A DNA stretch of 64,000 nt from Psychrobacter aestuarii. Lineage in GTDB: Bacteria > Pseudomonadota > Gammaproteobacteria > Pseudomonadales > Moraxellaceae. The stretch is taken from contig NZ_CAJGYT010000001.1 in assembly GCF_904846035.1 (NCBI RefSeq), positions 2,711,663 to 2,775,662 on the forward strand, written 5' to 3'. The notes under the pieces were generated by a model. The model saw only the letters and a program-made list of their open reading frames with translations. It did not search any database and had not been told where the DNA came from. The position numbers and the translations under genes were made by a program. Position 1 is the first letter of the stretch, and every line of letters begins with the position of its first letter. Shown piece by piece: positions 15,788 to 23,632 of this stretch.

Positions 15788-16170
15788 GCCTTTTATATAC
15801 CCTGCTTGACTGGCGAACGATAAACACTATCGCCCCATTTGTCGGCATAGCCCTATGTGTGTACTTATTACTGAGTAAACACGCCTGCACTGTACAAAAA
15901 TCCGTATCGACCATCTTGGCACTTGGGGTGCTGTCTTGGCTCATGCTTGTCTGGGCAGATTTTGGCAGTACCGTTTTTGAGCCGTCTTATCAAAGTACGA
16001 TTGCGCGGGTCGGCATGGTCTTCATGATGTTCTTTGCGGCATTTGTTCTTCGTCGTGCAACCAAGCAAGGCCGCGCGCTAAAAATTAAAAACACCATCTT
16101 ATCCGCCGAAAACAAGCAATTAAGAACACAGCTTGACATTATGCGCGGCGTTAAACCTACACAGGAGTAA
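15784..16170 (+). CDS. putative second lysis membrane protein (antiholin or holin partner)
   Basis: A 128-residue protein with three hydrophobic segments (about residues 12-30, 41-60 and 74-92) and a C-terminal helix rich in charged residues (KNTILSAENKQLRTQLD) that could form a coiled coil. The GTG start overlaps the end of the previous gene by four bases, which couples their translation. Paired membrane proteins of this kind act as holin and antiholin in several phages; which is which cannot be told here. Confidence 0.5.
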   Translation: MSLLYTLLDWRTINTIAPFVGIALCVYLLLSKHACTVQKSVSTILALGVLSWLMLVWADFGSTVFEPSYQSTIARVGMVFMMFFAAFVLRRATKQGRALKIKNTILSAENKQLRTQLDIMRGVKPTQE

Positions 16171-16176
16171 TATTTT

Positions 16177-17043
16177 ATGACTGCCACAGCAGTAGTAACA
16201 GATACCGATATCTTTAGTGCCTTGCGCGGGCACGTTGAGGGCACGACAGTGCTTACTCAGTTGATTGTCGATATGACAAACAAAGCAATGGCCGCAGGAA
16301 TGCGGGATGAACTTATTGAGCGCTTGGGCGTAACGCCTGTCGTATCGACAGAGACGCGACCGTATAATCTTACATTGGCTAATTTGCGTAAGGTCTATCC
16401 TAACGTCAATGCAGATGCGATTCCCATTATTCTAAAATTAGCACCTCAGTACGACATCTTAACCAAGAAACAAATGGCCGCGTTTATTGCGACTTGCATC
16501 GTTGAATCCAACGGATTTAATAGCAAGCGTGAAAGTTTTGCTTATACGGCTGCACGATTACGTCAAGTGTTTAGCTCGCGCGTGCGCTCTTTGTCAGAAG
16601 CAAAAAATCTGGTTGCTAAAGGACAGGTAGCCGTAGCAAACTTCTTGTACGGTGGTCGCTATGGCAATCGCTCTGGTACCAACGACGGTTGGGATTATCG
16701 CGGTGGCGGTATTATCCAAAATACCTTTCGCAGCAACTATTACATTCTACAAAATACGACAGGTATTGCCTTTGGCGATAACCCCAAGCTAATTGAAGAC
16801 CTAGAAAACGCAGTTAAAGCAGCTATGGCCTTTTGGCAGTTAAACGGCTGTAACGCCAAGGCGGAAAAGATCAATACTTACGATGACGGATACACTTTGA
16901 ATACTTTAACTTCAAAGGGTATCGAGACTAAAAACTACAAAATGAATTATGGTGCCCGTATCGTTCGTGAGACAGTCAACGGCGGTTTGAATGGCTACGA
17001 CGATTTCTGCCGAACTTTAGAAAAGTGTCTGCGCTATTTATAA
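16177..17043 (+). CDS. phage endolysin, GH19 (chitinase-like) family
   Basis: A 288-residue protein. Residues about 60-288 form a GH19 lysozyme-like domain: AAFIATCIVESNGFNSKRESFAY with the catalytic glutamate region, then RLRQVF, YGGRYGNRSGTNDGWDYRGGG and later QLNGCNA. GH19 endolysins cut glycan strands of peptidoglycan. The N-terminal 60 residues are a short unknown extension with no signal peptide, so it would need the preceding membrane proteins to reach the wall. A strong terminator follows. Confidence 0.85.
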   Translation: MTATAVVTDTDIFSALRGHVEGTTVLTQLIVDMTNKAMAAGMRDELIERLGVTPVVSTETRPYNLTLANLRKVYPNVNADAIPIILKLAPQYDILTKKQMAAFIATCIVESNGFNSKRESFAYTAARLRQVFSSRVRSLSEAKNLVAKGQVAVANFLYGGRYGNRSGTNDGWDYRGGGIIQNTFRSNYYILQNTTGIAFGDNPKLIEDLENAVKAAMAFWQLNGCNAKAEKINTYDDGYTLNTLTSKGIETKNYKMNYGARIVRETVNGGLNGYDDFCRTLEKCLRYL

Positions 17044-17065
17044 TTTAGATTATTGAAATAACGAA

Positions 17066-17093
17066 AACCCGCCAATATAGGCGGGTTTTTTTA
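17066..17093 (+). terminator. intrinsic terminator after the endolysin gene
   Basis: Perfect arms AACCCGCC and GGCGGGTT around a six-base loop, then seven T. Confidence 0.85.
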
Positions 17094-17180
17094 TGCCCCA
17101 ACCCACGGAACACAAGCCAAGCACGCGGTTTATGTCAGTAATAATAAGGCACTGACACTCAATTAATACGGATACCGCAG

Positions 17181-19748
17181 ATGACAGATGCCACACAAAC
17201 CAACAATGCCAAAATAAGCGCCCAAAATGCAGCAAACGCTCTGCAAACTCAAAAAAACCTACAGATACTGATTGCGCTTGCCAATGCAAGCACGGTGGAA
17301 GAGCAGCAATCTGCTATTAAAGCCGCCCTTGAAGTATTGCATATCACGGGAAAGTCTTTATCAAAAACAATTTTGCAGCAAGAGAATACCGATGCTAATA
17401 CCGTAGGGCACAATGAACTGCACACGTCGATTGATTCACGAAGTGATAATCCGAGCGATGAGAACTATCGCTATGCTGATACAGGATATATTGCAGGATC
17501 ACATAAAGAACGTGCCAGTAACCGTATTAAGGAGTTGGCCAAAGATGGTGTTACGGTAAAAGCTACTGATATTGAATGGGATGAAATAGAATCAAATCCC
17601 TTAATTGCTGAAGATGTCATTAAAAAATCCAATATCATGGGTAGTGTAGACTACCAAGCATTGAAGAATCAGGATATGGAAGCTGGTACCGCTTATCTTA
17701 TTCAAAAAGTCTTAGCTTCTGTGGGACCAGAACCATACTGGGATGTGATGAGTTTCTTAAAAAATAGTGTATCGGGAAGGCGTATCATTAATGGCCGTAC
17801 TGAAAACGAACTCAGGCTTACTAAGCATTTCAATGCTATTCCGATTGCTGATCAAAAAGCGCTGGCACGTAGAGCGTATGTGAACGGGATTAATGCTATA
17901 AAATCGCGCCTTGTACAAAATAAAAGTATTCTTAGCACCAAGGACTTAATTGCTGAGCTGAAAGCTATTGCTAGTGAAATGTATGGTCATAACATCAGTG
18001 CTTCAGATGAGAGTCGCTATAACCAAGCTGTTGCCAAAGTAACAGAGCAAAAAGAATTGATTGAAAACAAATCTCTTAGATTCGAGAGTGAGTATAAGGC
18101 AGCAGAAAGTTTAGCTGTAGAAGGATTGGATGTATCTAAAAACTCTGCAAGCAAGCAAGGCTTTGTGGAATATAGAAAGGGCAGCTTTATTGCTGTGCGT
18201 CGACAAAGTAACTACTATGCTCGACAAACATCAATGAAAAATTGGCTTGCAGATAAGTATCCTGATATTAAATTTAACAAAAGATTTGCAAGAGAGATAG
18301 CACCAATTGTCATTGATGATGATATCGATGAATACAAAGCACGTGTAGACGATGTTGAAAGAATAGTTTTGGCTAATAAACTAGAAACATTGCTTGATCC
18401 ATTATCAAACTTAGCTTGGATATCACTAGGAGAAAGATTTTGGAATATTGTAGAGCTGCAGTCAGATGCTTTTATCAAACATGCCAATATGGCTATTAGA
18501 GGAAAATACAATGACTGGGGTTTAACTATCAAGCCAGAAGTAGGTGAGTCAGACGAAAGTAACAAGCAGAAGGGTAAGAAAAAGAAAACTTTTGAACTAA
18601 TCGTTGCTGATAATATTGAGCGTACAGGTGGTAAGCCAGTTACTATTAACTCCACCAAAGAGCTAAAAGAAGCATTCGGTTTTCGAGACATACAGTCAGG
18701 AAACTGGGTTCTCAAGGATAAAACCAGTGCTAAGTTCCATGTTGAGAATTCTGCAGCGGCAATGATGGATCTATCAGACATTGTAGGTATTGACCCTAAA
18801 TCTTTAGCTTTCGGGGGGAGGTTGGCATTGTCTTTAGGTGCACGAGGTACAAAAGGGGCTCTAGCACACTATGAGCCGGTACAGCGTGTCATTAATATTA
18901 CTAAGATGAAAGGTGGTGGGTCATTAGGTCATGAATGGTTTCATGCTATTGATAACATATTAGGTGAGGTTCTAGCTGTAGACGGTGCGACTGGAATTGG
19001 TAAGTATCTAAGTGTTAATCCTAAGATGGTAGTGGAAAAATCAGCCAGTTTGTCAGAAGCCTTTGCTAAACTGCAAGAGACTATGACCATTGGTGATTCT
19101 AGAGCACCTGAAGCATTTAAAGTTACTCATAAAGATGTAGAGCTTGCTTTGCTTAATATTCAAGAAAATAGCACTGGCTTAGCTAAGCTAATATTTGACG
19201 CTAAAGGAGCTACAGAAGCAGTAGATATTATTGACTCAAAGTTCTATTCGCCTTATAGGTCTAAGCGTAGAAAAAATCATAATCAATGGCGCAAGGTGGC
19301 TGTTGCTTTCTTTAATCAAGATAAAGTAGGCGAGACTGTTGTCTTGAACACTGGTGAACCGGTATCAGAGTTTTATGCCAATGCTAAAAAGCTTGATGCG
19401 GGACGCTCAAAACCATATTGGTCCACAACTCATGAAATGGCCGCCCGAGCCTTCCAGGCTTACTTAGAGGATAGTCTTGAAGAGCAAGGTAGACGCAACG
19501 ATTATTTAAGTTATGGTGCAGATAACGCTTTATATGGAGGCTCTCATAAGGCTTACCCTGATGGTAATGAGCGTAAGAAAATTAATATGGCTTTCAAAAA
19601 TTTATTTGAGATTATCAAAAGCGAGAAAGTCTTCGAGAATGCCACTGCTGACCAGATATTGATGGACTCTATTTTTGGCACTTCTAGTGTATTCTCAGAT
19701 GATGAGGATTTAGAGCTTGATACACTACTTTCTAATCTCATTCAGTAA
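17181..19748 (+). CDS. polyvalent phage protein with LPD1 metalloprotease-like domain
   Basis: An 855-residue protein. Residues about 490-600 are a large polyvalent protein-associated domain 1: FGFRDIQSGNWV (499-510), LSLGARGTKGALAHYEP and HEWFHAID (584-591). HEWFH is the zinc-protease HExxH motif. The block THEMAARAFQAYLED with YPDGNERKKIN near residues 750-800 is the conserved second half of the same family. The first 480 residues are less well known and include a DEYKARVDDVERIVL region. Such proteins are thought to be injected or co-transferred with mobile DNA. GC content is lower than in the tail genes. It stands alone between two terminators. Confidence 0.75.
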   Translation: MTDATQTNNAKISAQNAANALQTQKNLQILIALANASTVEEQQSAIKAALEVLHITGKSLSKTILQQENTDANTVGHNELHTSIDSRSDNPSDENYRYADTGYIAGSHKERASNRIKELAKDGVTVKATDIEWDEIESNPLIAEDVIKKSNIMGSVDYQALKNQDMEAGTAYLIQKVLASVGPEPYWDVMSFLKNSVSGRRIINGRTENELRLTKHFNAIPIADQKALARRAYVNGINAIKSRLVQNKSILSTKDLIAELKAIASEMYGHNISASDESRYNQAVAKVTEQKELIENKSLRFESEYKAAESLAVEGLDVSKNSASKQGFVEYRKGSFIAVRRQSNYYARQTSMKNWLADKYPDIKFNKRFAREIAPIVIDDDIDEYKARVDDVERIVLANKLETLLDPLSNLAWISLGERFWNIVELQSDAFIKHANMAIRGKYNDWGLTIKPEVGESDESNKQKGKKKKTFELIVADNIERTGGKPVTINSTKELKEAFGFRDIQSGNWVLKDKTSAKFHVENSAAAMMDLSDIVGIDPKSLAFGGRLALSLGARGTKGALAHYEPVQRVINITKMKGGGSLGHEWFHAIDNILGEVLAVDGATGIGKYLSVNPKMVVEKSASLSEAFAKLQETMTIGDSRAPEAFKVTHKDVELALLNIQENSTGLAKLIFDAKGATEAVDIIDSKFYSPYRSKRRKNHNQWRKVAVAFFNQDKVGETVVLNTGEPVSEFYANAKKLDAGRSKPYWSTTHEMAARAFQAYLEDSLEEQGRRNDYLSYGADNALYGGSHKAYPDGNERKKINMAFKNLFEIIKSEKVFENATADQILMDSIFGTSSVFSDDEDLELDTLLSNLIQ

Positions 19749-19817
19749 ATACGTCTTTAGAGTGAGAGAGAATTGGTTGGTGCATTATTAACTGTATACA
19801 TACTAATAATGTAGGAG

Positions 19818-19841
19818 AACCCGCGTGAGGCGGGTTTTTTA
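19818..19841 (+). terminator. intrinsic terminator after the LPD1 gene
   Basis: Arms AACCCGC and GCGGGTT around a five-base loop with a following T-run. It lies between the polyvalent gene and the convergent integrase gene. Confidence 0.8.
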
Positions 19842-19897
19842 TGAGCGCGACTCTTATCTTTGGATACAGGCTTGCGGGTCGCTTAACAACGATGCTA

Positions 19898-21163
19898 TCA
19901 CAATGAGTAGTCTTTACAGGTATACAGCTTCTGAATAACGTCGTCTTGGCTCATGCCAGCTTCGTTGAAAATAAACTCTTCAATCTCGTTCATGGCAACT
20001 CGCAATCTTTTTTGACTGACTTGTATGTATTGCAAGGTTACATCATCAGAAGATGTCGAGTTACGATGATTCATTAAGCGCTTAATCACAGACATATTAG
20101 TATTCAATATATCACCGACTGTAGAGAAAGTTCGGCGTAAGTCATGTGGTGTGATATGTATGCCTGACATATCACTGATATGACCATATTGCTTGGAGAT
20201 ATCAGTTAAGCCCGTTTCGCATGATTTTATTCTTGACGGGAAAACCCAAGGTTGAGTGGCGCCGTAAAGGTAGCGGTGCCTCAACATAGAATGTACAACC
20301 TTACCTAAAGGCAGATGCAATGGATCACTATTTTTGGTTTCGGTAATAGTCATTGTGCCATGTTTAAGGTCAATATTATCCCATTTTAAATTATATCCTT
20401 CGCTGGCACGTATGCCAGTACATAGAAACAGCAGCATGATATCCCGTGCATTATTGCTGTGGGGCTGCATGGTATGAAAATCTTCACTACGAAAATTTAT
20501 TAGTATTTTGACGTAGTTACCCATAGTATCTTCGTTTAAATGCCGCGTTCTAGGTTTAACATTATTCCATAGTCTTTTTGCCGTCAAAATATCAATAGGG
20601 CTTGGTTTTATAATTGCGGATTCGGACTGGTCTAAATAGCTTAAACGTGCAAAATTCCATACCGCGTTAAGCGCCCGCATAGTTGCATTGGCTTGTGAGG
20701 GGCTGGCGCGGGTAATTTCTAAATGCTTCTCCGTAATATGGCTTTGCATAATATCGTTCAAAGGTGTATCTAACCAATCAGACAATTTGCCTTTAATTTG
20801 ACGATCGTAGGTAGCTATGGTTTTAGGTTTAAGGCTAGGTTTATGCGATACATAGTATTGGTAAGCTTCTGCAAGGGTAGGCACAGCGACAGGCTCAATA
20901 CTTTCAAATGGGTTTTCGCCTTGCATCAAACTTGCGATAGCTGAAATAGCAGCCTCGCGAGCATCTTGTAAGGTAATGATGGTACAGTCGCCAATAACGC
21001 GACGATGTAGCTTTCCATTTATGCGTTTATTGATAATGTAGTTCTTGCTTGCGCTCTTGGTGCAAACCGCAAATCCTGAAACCAGCGTATCCTGATGAAT
21101 AACAACTTTATCTGTGTAATCTAAGCTATCAACAATTTTTTTTGTAAGCTTTACCTTTGCCAT
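19898..21163 (-). CDS. int: prophage tyrosine-recombinase integrase
   Basis: A 421-residue site-specific recombinase. The N-terminal 85 residues form the arm-binding domain of P4-type integrases, followed by a SAM-like core-binding domain (about 95-190). The catalytic domain carries the arginine in CTGIRASEG, HDLRRT, the histidine in LMNHRN and the nucleophile tyrosine in VTLQYIQ. It integrates and excises the prophage. It begins about 170 bases from the 3' end of a tRNA gene, the usual target of this class, and reads away from it. Confidence 0.95.
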   Translation of the reverse strand: MAKVKLTKKIVDSLDYTDKVVIHQDTLVSGFAVCTKSASKNYIINKRINGKLHRRVIGDCTIITLQDAREAAISAIASLMQGENPFESIEPVAVPTLAEAYQYYVSHKPSLKPKTIATYDRQIKGKLSDWLDTPLNDIMQSHITEKHLEITRASPSQANATMRALNAVWNFARLSYLDQSESAIIKPSPIDILTAKRLWNNVKPRTRHLNEDTMGNYVKILINFRSEDFHTMQPHSNNARDIMLLFLCTGIRASEGYNLKWDNIDLKHGTMTITETKNSDPLHLPLGKVVHSMLRHRYLYGATQPWVFPSRIKSCETGLTDISKQYGHISDMSGIHITPHDLRRTFSTVGDILNTNMSVIKRLMNHRNSTSSDDVTLQYIQVSQKRLRVAMNEIEEFIFNEAGMSQDDVIQKLYTCKDYSL

Positions 21164-21187
21164 TTGAAAGTCCGCAATCTATGTTTG

Positions 21188-21262
21188 TTATAGCTATGAT
21201 AAAAGAGATAAGAGAAAATTAGAAGTATACCAATAGTATACTGATAGCTGATTAGTATAAGA
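21188..21262. promoter_or_regulatory. integrase upstream region with iterated AGTATA motifs
   Basis: AGTATAC at 21224-21230 and 21235-21241 and AGTATAA at 21254-21260 recur in the same direction, 11 and 19 bases apart. They lie between the integrase start and the tRNA, where arm-type integrase or excisionase sites and the integrase promoter are expected. Confidence 0.4.
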
Positions 21263-21296
21263 ATTAAGGGCTCTGAACAAAACCATCAGGCAATAA

Positions 21297-21331
21297 AAAA
21301 CCCTTTAAAATCATAGATTTTAAAGGGTTTG
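21297..21331 (-). terminator. terminator of the tRNA gene
   Basis: A perfect 15-bp stem (21298-21312 with 21316-21330) around the loop ATA, followed on the minus strand by a T-run. It directly follows the tRNA 3' end. Confidence 0.85.
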
Positions 21332-21335
21332 AATA

Positions 21336-21412
21336 TGGTGGGCCCAGTAGGACTTGAACCTACGACCAAAGGATTATGAGTCCTCTGCTCTAACCAACTG
21401 AGCTATAGGCCC
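21336..21412 (-). tRNA. tRNA with CAU anticodon (Ile2 more likely than Met); prophage attachment site
   Basis: A complete 77-base cloverleaf with encoded CCA. Acceptor arms are GGGCCTA and TGGGCCC, the T stem is GTAGG/CCTAC, and the anticodon loop CTCATAA puts CAU at 21376-21378. A CAU tRNA may be elongator Met, initiator Met or the lysidine-modified Ile2 that reads AUA. C4-G69 and C5-G68 and the variable region TTGGTCG resemble E. coli tRNA-Ile2 more than its Met tRNAs, so I favour Ile2, but this is not certain. Its 3' part is the likely attL/attR core, because the integrase lies beside it. Confidence 0.9.
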
Positions 21413-21479
21413 TATCAATAGATGCACTATAATACCCGAATTCTTCGTATTTTCAAGTAAAAAATCGAGTTTTTCTTGC

Positions 21480-22316
21480 TTAGACCGACATATGACCGCC
21501 CGCCAGTGTTAGGCTGCGCCCGCCATCGACCGCAATGACTTCCCCTGTGATATAGCTTGCTCGCGCCAGATACAACACACAGTCGGCGATATCATCAGGC
21601 GTGCCAATACGCTGCATGGGGATGGAGTTTACGATAGCTGCTTGCTGGGCGTTTGATATGGCTTGGTCGCTGTGCGGGTCGGGCAGGACATTGACACCAG
21701 GCGCGATACCATTGACGCGCACGGTGGGTGCAAGCTCCAGCGCCAGAGACTGTACCATCGTTCTGTGTGCCGACTTTGCCATATTGTAGACGCTATAGCC
21801 AACAAAAGGTCTGTCGTCTGCATGGATGTCCAAGACGCTGATGATGCAGCCGTGTACTGCCTGCAAATAAGGGAGTAAGGCTTGGCTTAATAACAGTGGC
21901 GCTTTGGCATTGGTCAGCATCAGCTCGTTCCATGCGCTGTGGGTGATGGTGCCCATGGCAGTGGGATAAAAGCGCGAGGCATTGTGTACCAGCACGTCAA
22001 TCTGACCAAAAGGGCTGAGCGCGTCCTGTACAAAGCCTTGTAGCGCATCACTATCCTCTATCACTGCCAAGTCCGCAATCAATACGGCAGCGCTGTCGGG
22101 GCGTGTCTGGTTCAGCGTATCAGCCAGACGGTAGGCCTCGCTTTGGCTGCTCAGTGCATGGATGATGACGCGATAGCCTGCATGATGCGCGGCGCGTACG
22201 ATAGCAGCCCCAATACGCTTGGCGCTGCCTGTCACCAGCATGACAGGTCGTCTATCACAGCGCGTGCTCGTAGCTGATATGGAAGGTGTCGGTGTCATAG
22301 CTGCACTATAAGTCAC
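21480..22316 (-). CDS. folM: short-chain reductase, pteridine reductase / FolM-like
   Basis: A 278-residue short-chain dehydrogenase. The NADPH site TGSAKRIG (about residues 29-36) has the arginine seen in pteridine reductases in place of the usual glycine pattern. The catalytic pair is YNMAK, and DGGRSL closes the fold. FolM-type enzymes reduce dihydromonapterin or dihydrofolate. The GTG start overlaps the cca stop codon by four bases, so the two genes are coupled; ATG 22298 is an alternative. Folate relevance is supported weakly by folB and folK elsewhere in the window. A general SDR role cannot be excluded. Confidence 0.7.
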   Translation of the reverse strand: MTYSAAMTPTPSISATSTRCDRRPVMLVTGSAKRIGAAIVRAAHHAGYRVIIHALSSQSEAYRLADTLNQTRPDSAAVLIADLAVIEDSDALQGFVQDALSPFGQIDVLVHNASRFYPTAMGTITHSAWNELMLTNAKAPLLLSQALLPYLQAVHGCIISVLDIHADDRPFVGYSVYNMAKSAHRTMVQSLALELAPTVRVNGIAPGVNVLPDPHSDQAISNAQQAAIVNSIPMQRIGTPDDIADCVLYLARASYITGEVIAVDGGRSLTLAGGHMSV

Positions 22317-23515
22317 AAGGAGTGTTGGGTCAAATGCGCAATGCGCGCCGCTGTCAATGCGTCGCCAATGGCAGGTCCTTTTAAGCTTTGGTCAATATCC
22401 GCCATGCCAATCGCGTGATAGCTGTCCAGCGCACGCTGCATGTGTATCGTATCGAGCGCCATTTGTAATGCGTGCTGAGTGACAATCAACTGCTCTAAGC
22501 GCTCAGGCTGTTTGTGCGCTTGGCTCGCGTGTATCAGTGCCATTTGCTCAGCGGGAGTTAAGTGTGTAATCTTGCTTAAGCTGTCAATATGCTGCACAAA
22601 CAATGCGGCAAACTGCGTATGTATTTTTGGCACTTTTGCGCGGTTACCTATCGCGCGGATGGTATCGGCGGCTTGTTTGTCACTATCCGTCGTCGATGCT
22701 GCTACCTTTAATGGGGGTTGCGTTTGGCTTTGCCAAGCAGGGCAGAGGCTCATCATCAACAGTGCCCAGCGCTGCGATAAATCAAGGGAAAAGTGAGCTG
22801 CGTACTGTAGCGCCGTCATGATGGTATGGCGTAGGGCAGCATTGTCCCAAGCGGCTACCAAAGGGGAAAAGTGCGTGTGTAGCGCACCAATGTCATACAA
22901 GCTCTGCCAATACGCTTGCGGCGCGCGCTGCATCATTGCGCGGCTGGACTCTTGCCAAATGCGATCGGCGCTTAAATGCGCAAGCTCTCCTGACGCGCTG
23001 AGCGATTGCATCAAGGCGGCAGTCTCTGTGGCAATTGTAAAGCCCATGTCAAAATAACGGCTGTAAAAACGCGCCACACGCAGCACGCGTAACGGATCTT
23101 CGATAAAGGCATCGGACACATGGCGCAGCACTTTTTGCTCAATATCATTCAGCCCGCCATAATAATCGACCACATCGCCTGTCAGCGGGGTGTCATCATA
23201 GAGGCTGGTGACTTCGATTGCCATCGCATTGATTGTCAAGTCGCGGCGCATTAGGTCTTCTTTTAGGGTCACATCAGGGCTGGCGTGGACGCTAAAGCCT
23301 TGATAGCCGTATCCTTGTTTGCGCTCGGTACGGGCAAGGGCGTATTCTTGCTGCGTTTTTGGGTGCAAAAATACAGGAAAGTCCGCACCGACCTGTAAAA
23401 ATCCAGCGCCAAGCATCTCATCGACACTGCTACCGACCACCACGAAGTCTTTGTCTTTGACAGGGTGCTTTAATAAAGTGTCACGCACCGCGCCACCAAC
23501 CAGATATACCTGCAT
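22313..23515 (-). CDS. cca: CCA-adding tRNA nucleotidyltransferase
   Basis: A 400-residue class II nucleotidyltransferase. It begins with VYLVGGAVRDTLL (substrate loop), then KDKDFVVVG containing the metal-binding acidic pair, the RTERK region and RRDLTINAMAI. It adds or repairs the CCA tail of tRNAs. In E. coli the C-terminal half carries an HD phosphohydrolase motif. Here the matching stretch HTIMTALQYAAHFS is followed by LMMSLCP, where HD is replaced, so that side activity is probably lost. It lies between maeB and folM on the same strand. Confidence 0.95.
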   Translation of the reverse strand: MQVYLVGGAVRDTLLKHPVKDKDFVVVGSSVDEMLGAGFLQVGADFPVFLHPKTQQEYALARTERKQGYGYQGFSVHASPDVTLKEDLMRRDLTINAMAIEVTSLYDDTPLTGDVVDYYGGLNDIEQKVLRHVSDAFIEDPLRVLRVARFYSRYFDMGFTIATETAALMQSLSASGELAHLSADRIWQESSRAMMQRAPQAYWQSLYDIGALHTHFSPLVAAWDNAALRHTIMTALQYAAHFSLDLSQRWALLMMSLCPAWQSQTQPPLKVAASTTDSDKQAADTIRAIGNRAKVPKIHTQFAALFVQHIDSLSKITHLTPAEQMALIHASQAHKQPERLEQLIVTQHALQMALDTIHMQRALDSYHAIGMADIDQSLKGPAIGDALTAARIAHLTQHSL

Positions 23516-23532
23516 GTGTGCCCCTTAATCAT

Positions 23533-23570
23533 AAAAAAAGCCAGCCAACATCCGAGGATATTGGCTGGCT
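23533..23570 (-). terminator. intrinsic terminator after maeB
   Basis: Arms 23539-23553 and 23556-23570 pair over about 14 positions and are followed on the minus strand by seven T, directly downstream of the malic enzyme gene. Confidence 0.85.
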
Positions 23571-23632
23571 CGATTATAGCAAACTTAAGCAGAATAAGAG
23601 TTTCCCTATCGCTTAAGCTCATTCATCTTTAT

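Noticed and set aside
18215..18781. 188-codon minus-strand frame in the LPD1 gene
   Set aside because: A shadow of the plus-strand polyvalent gene, serine-rich in the way antisense frames often are.
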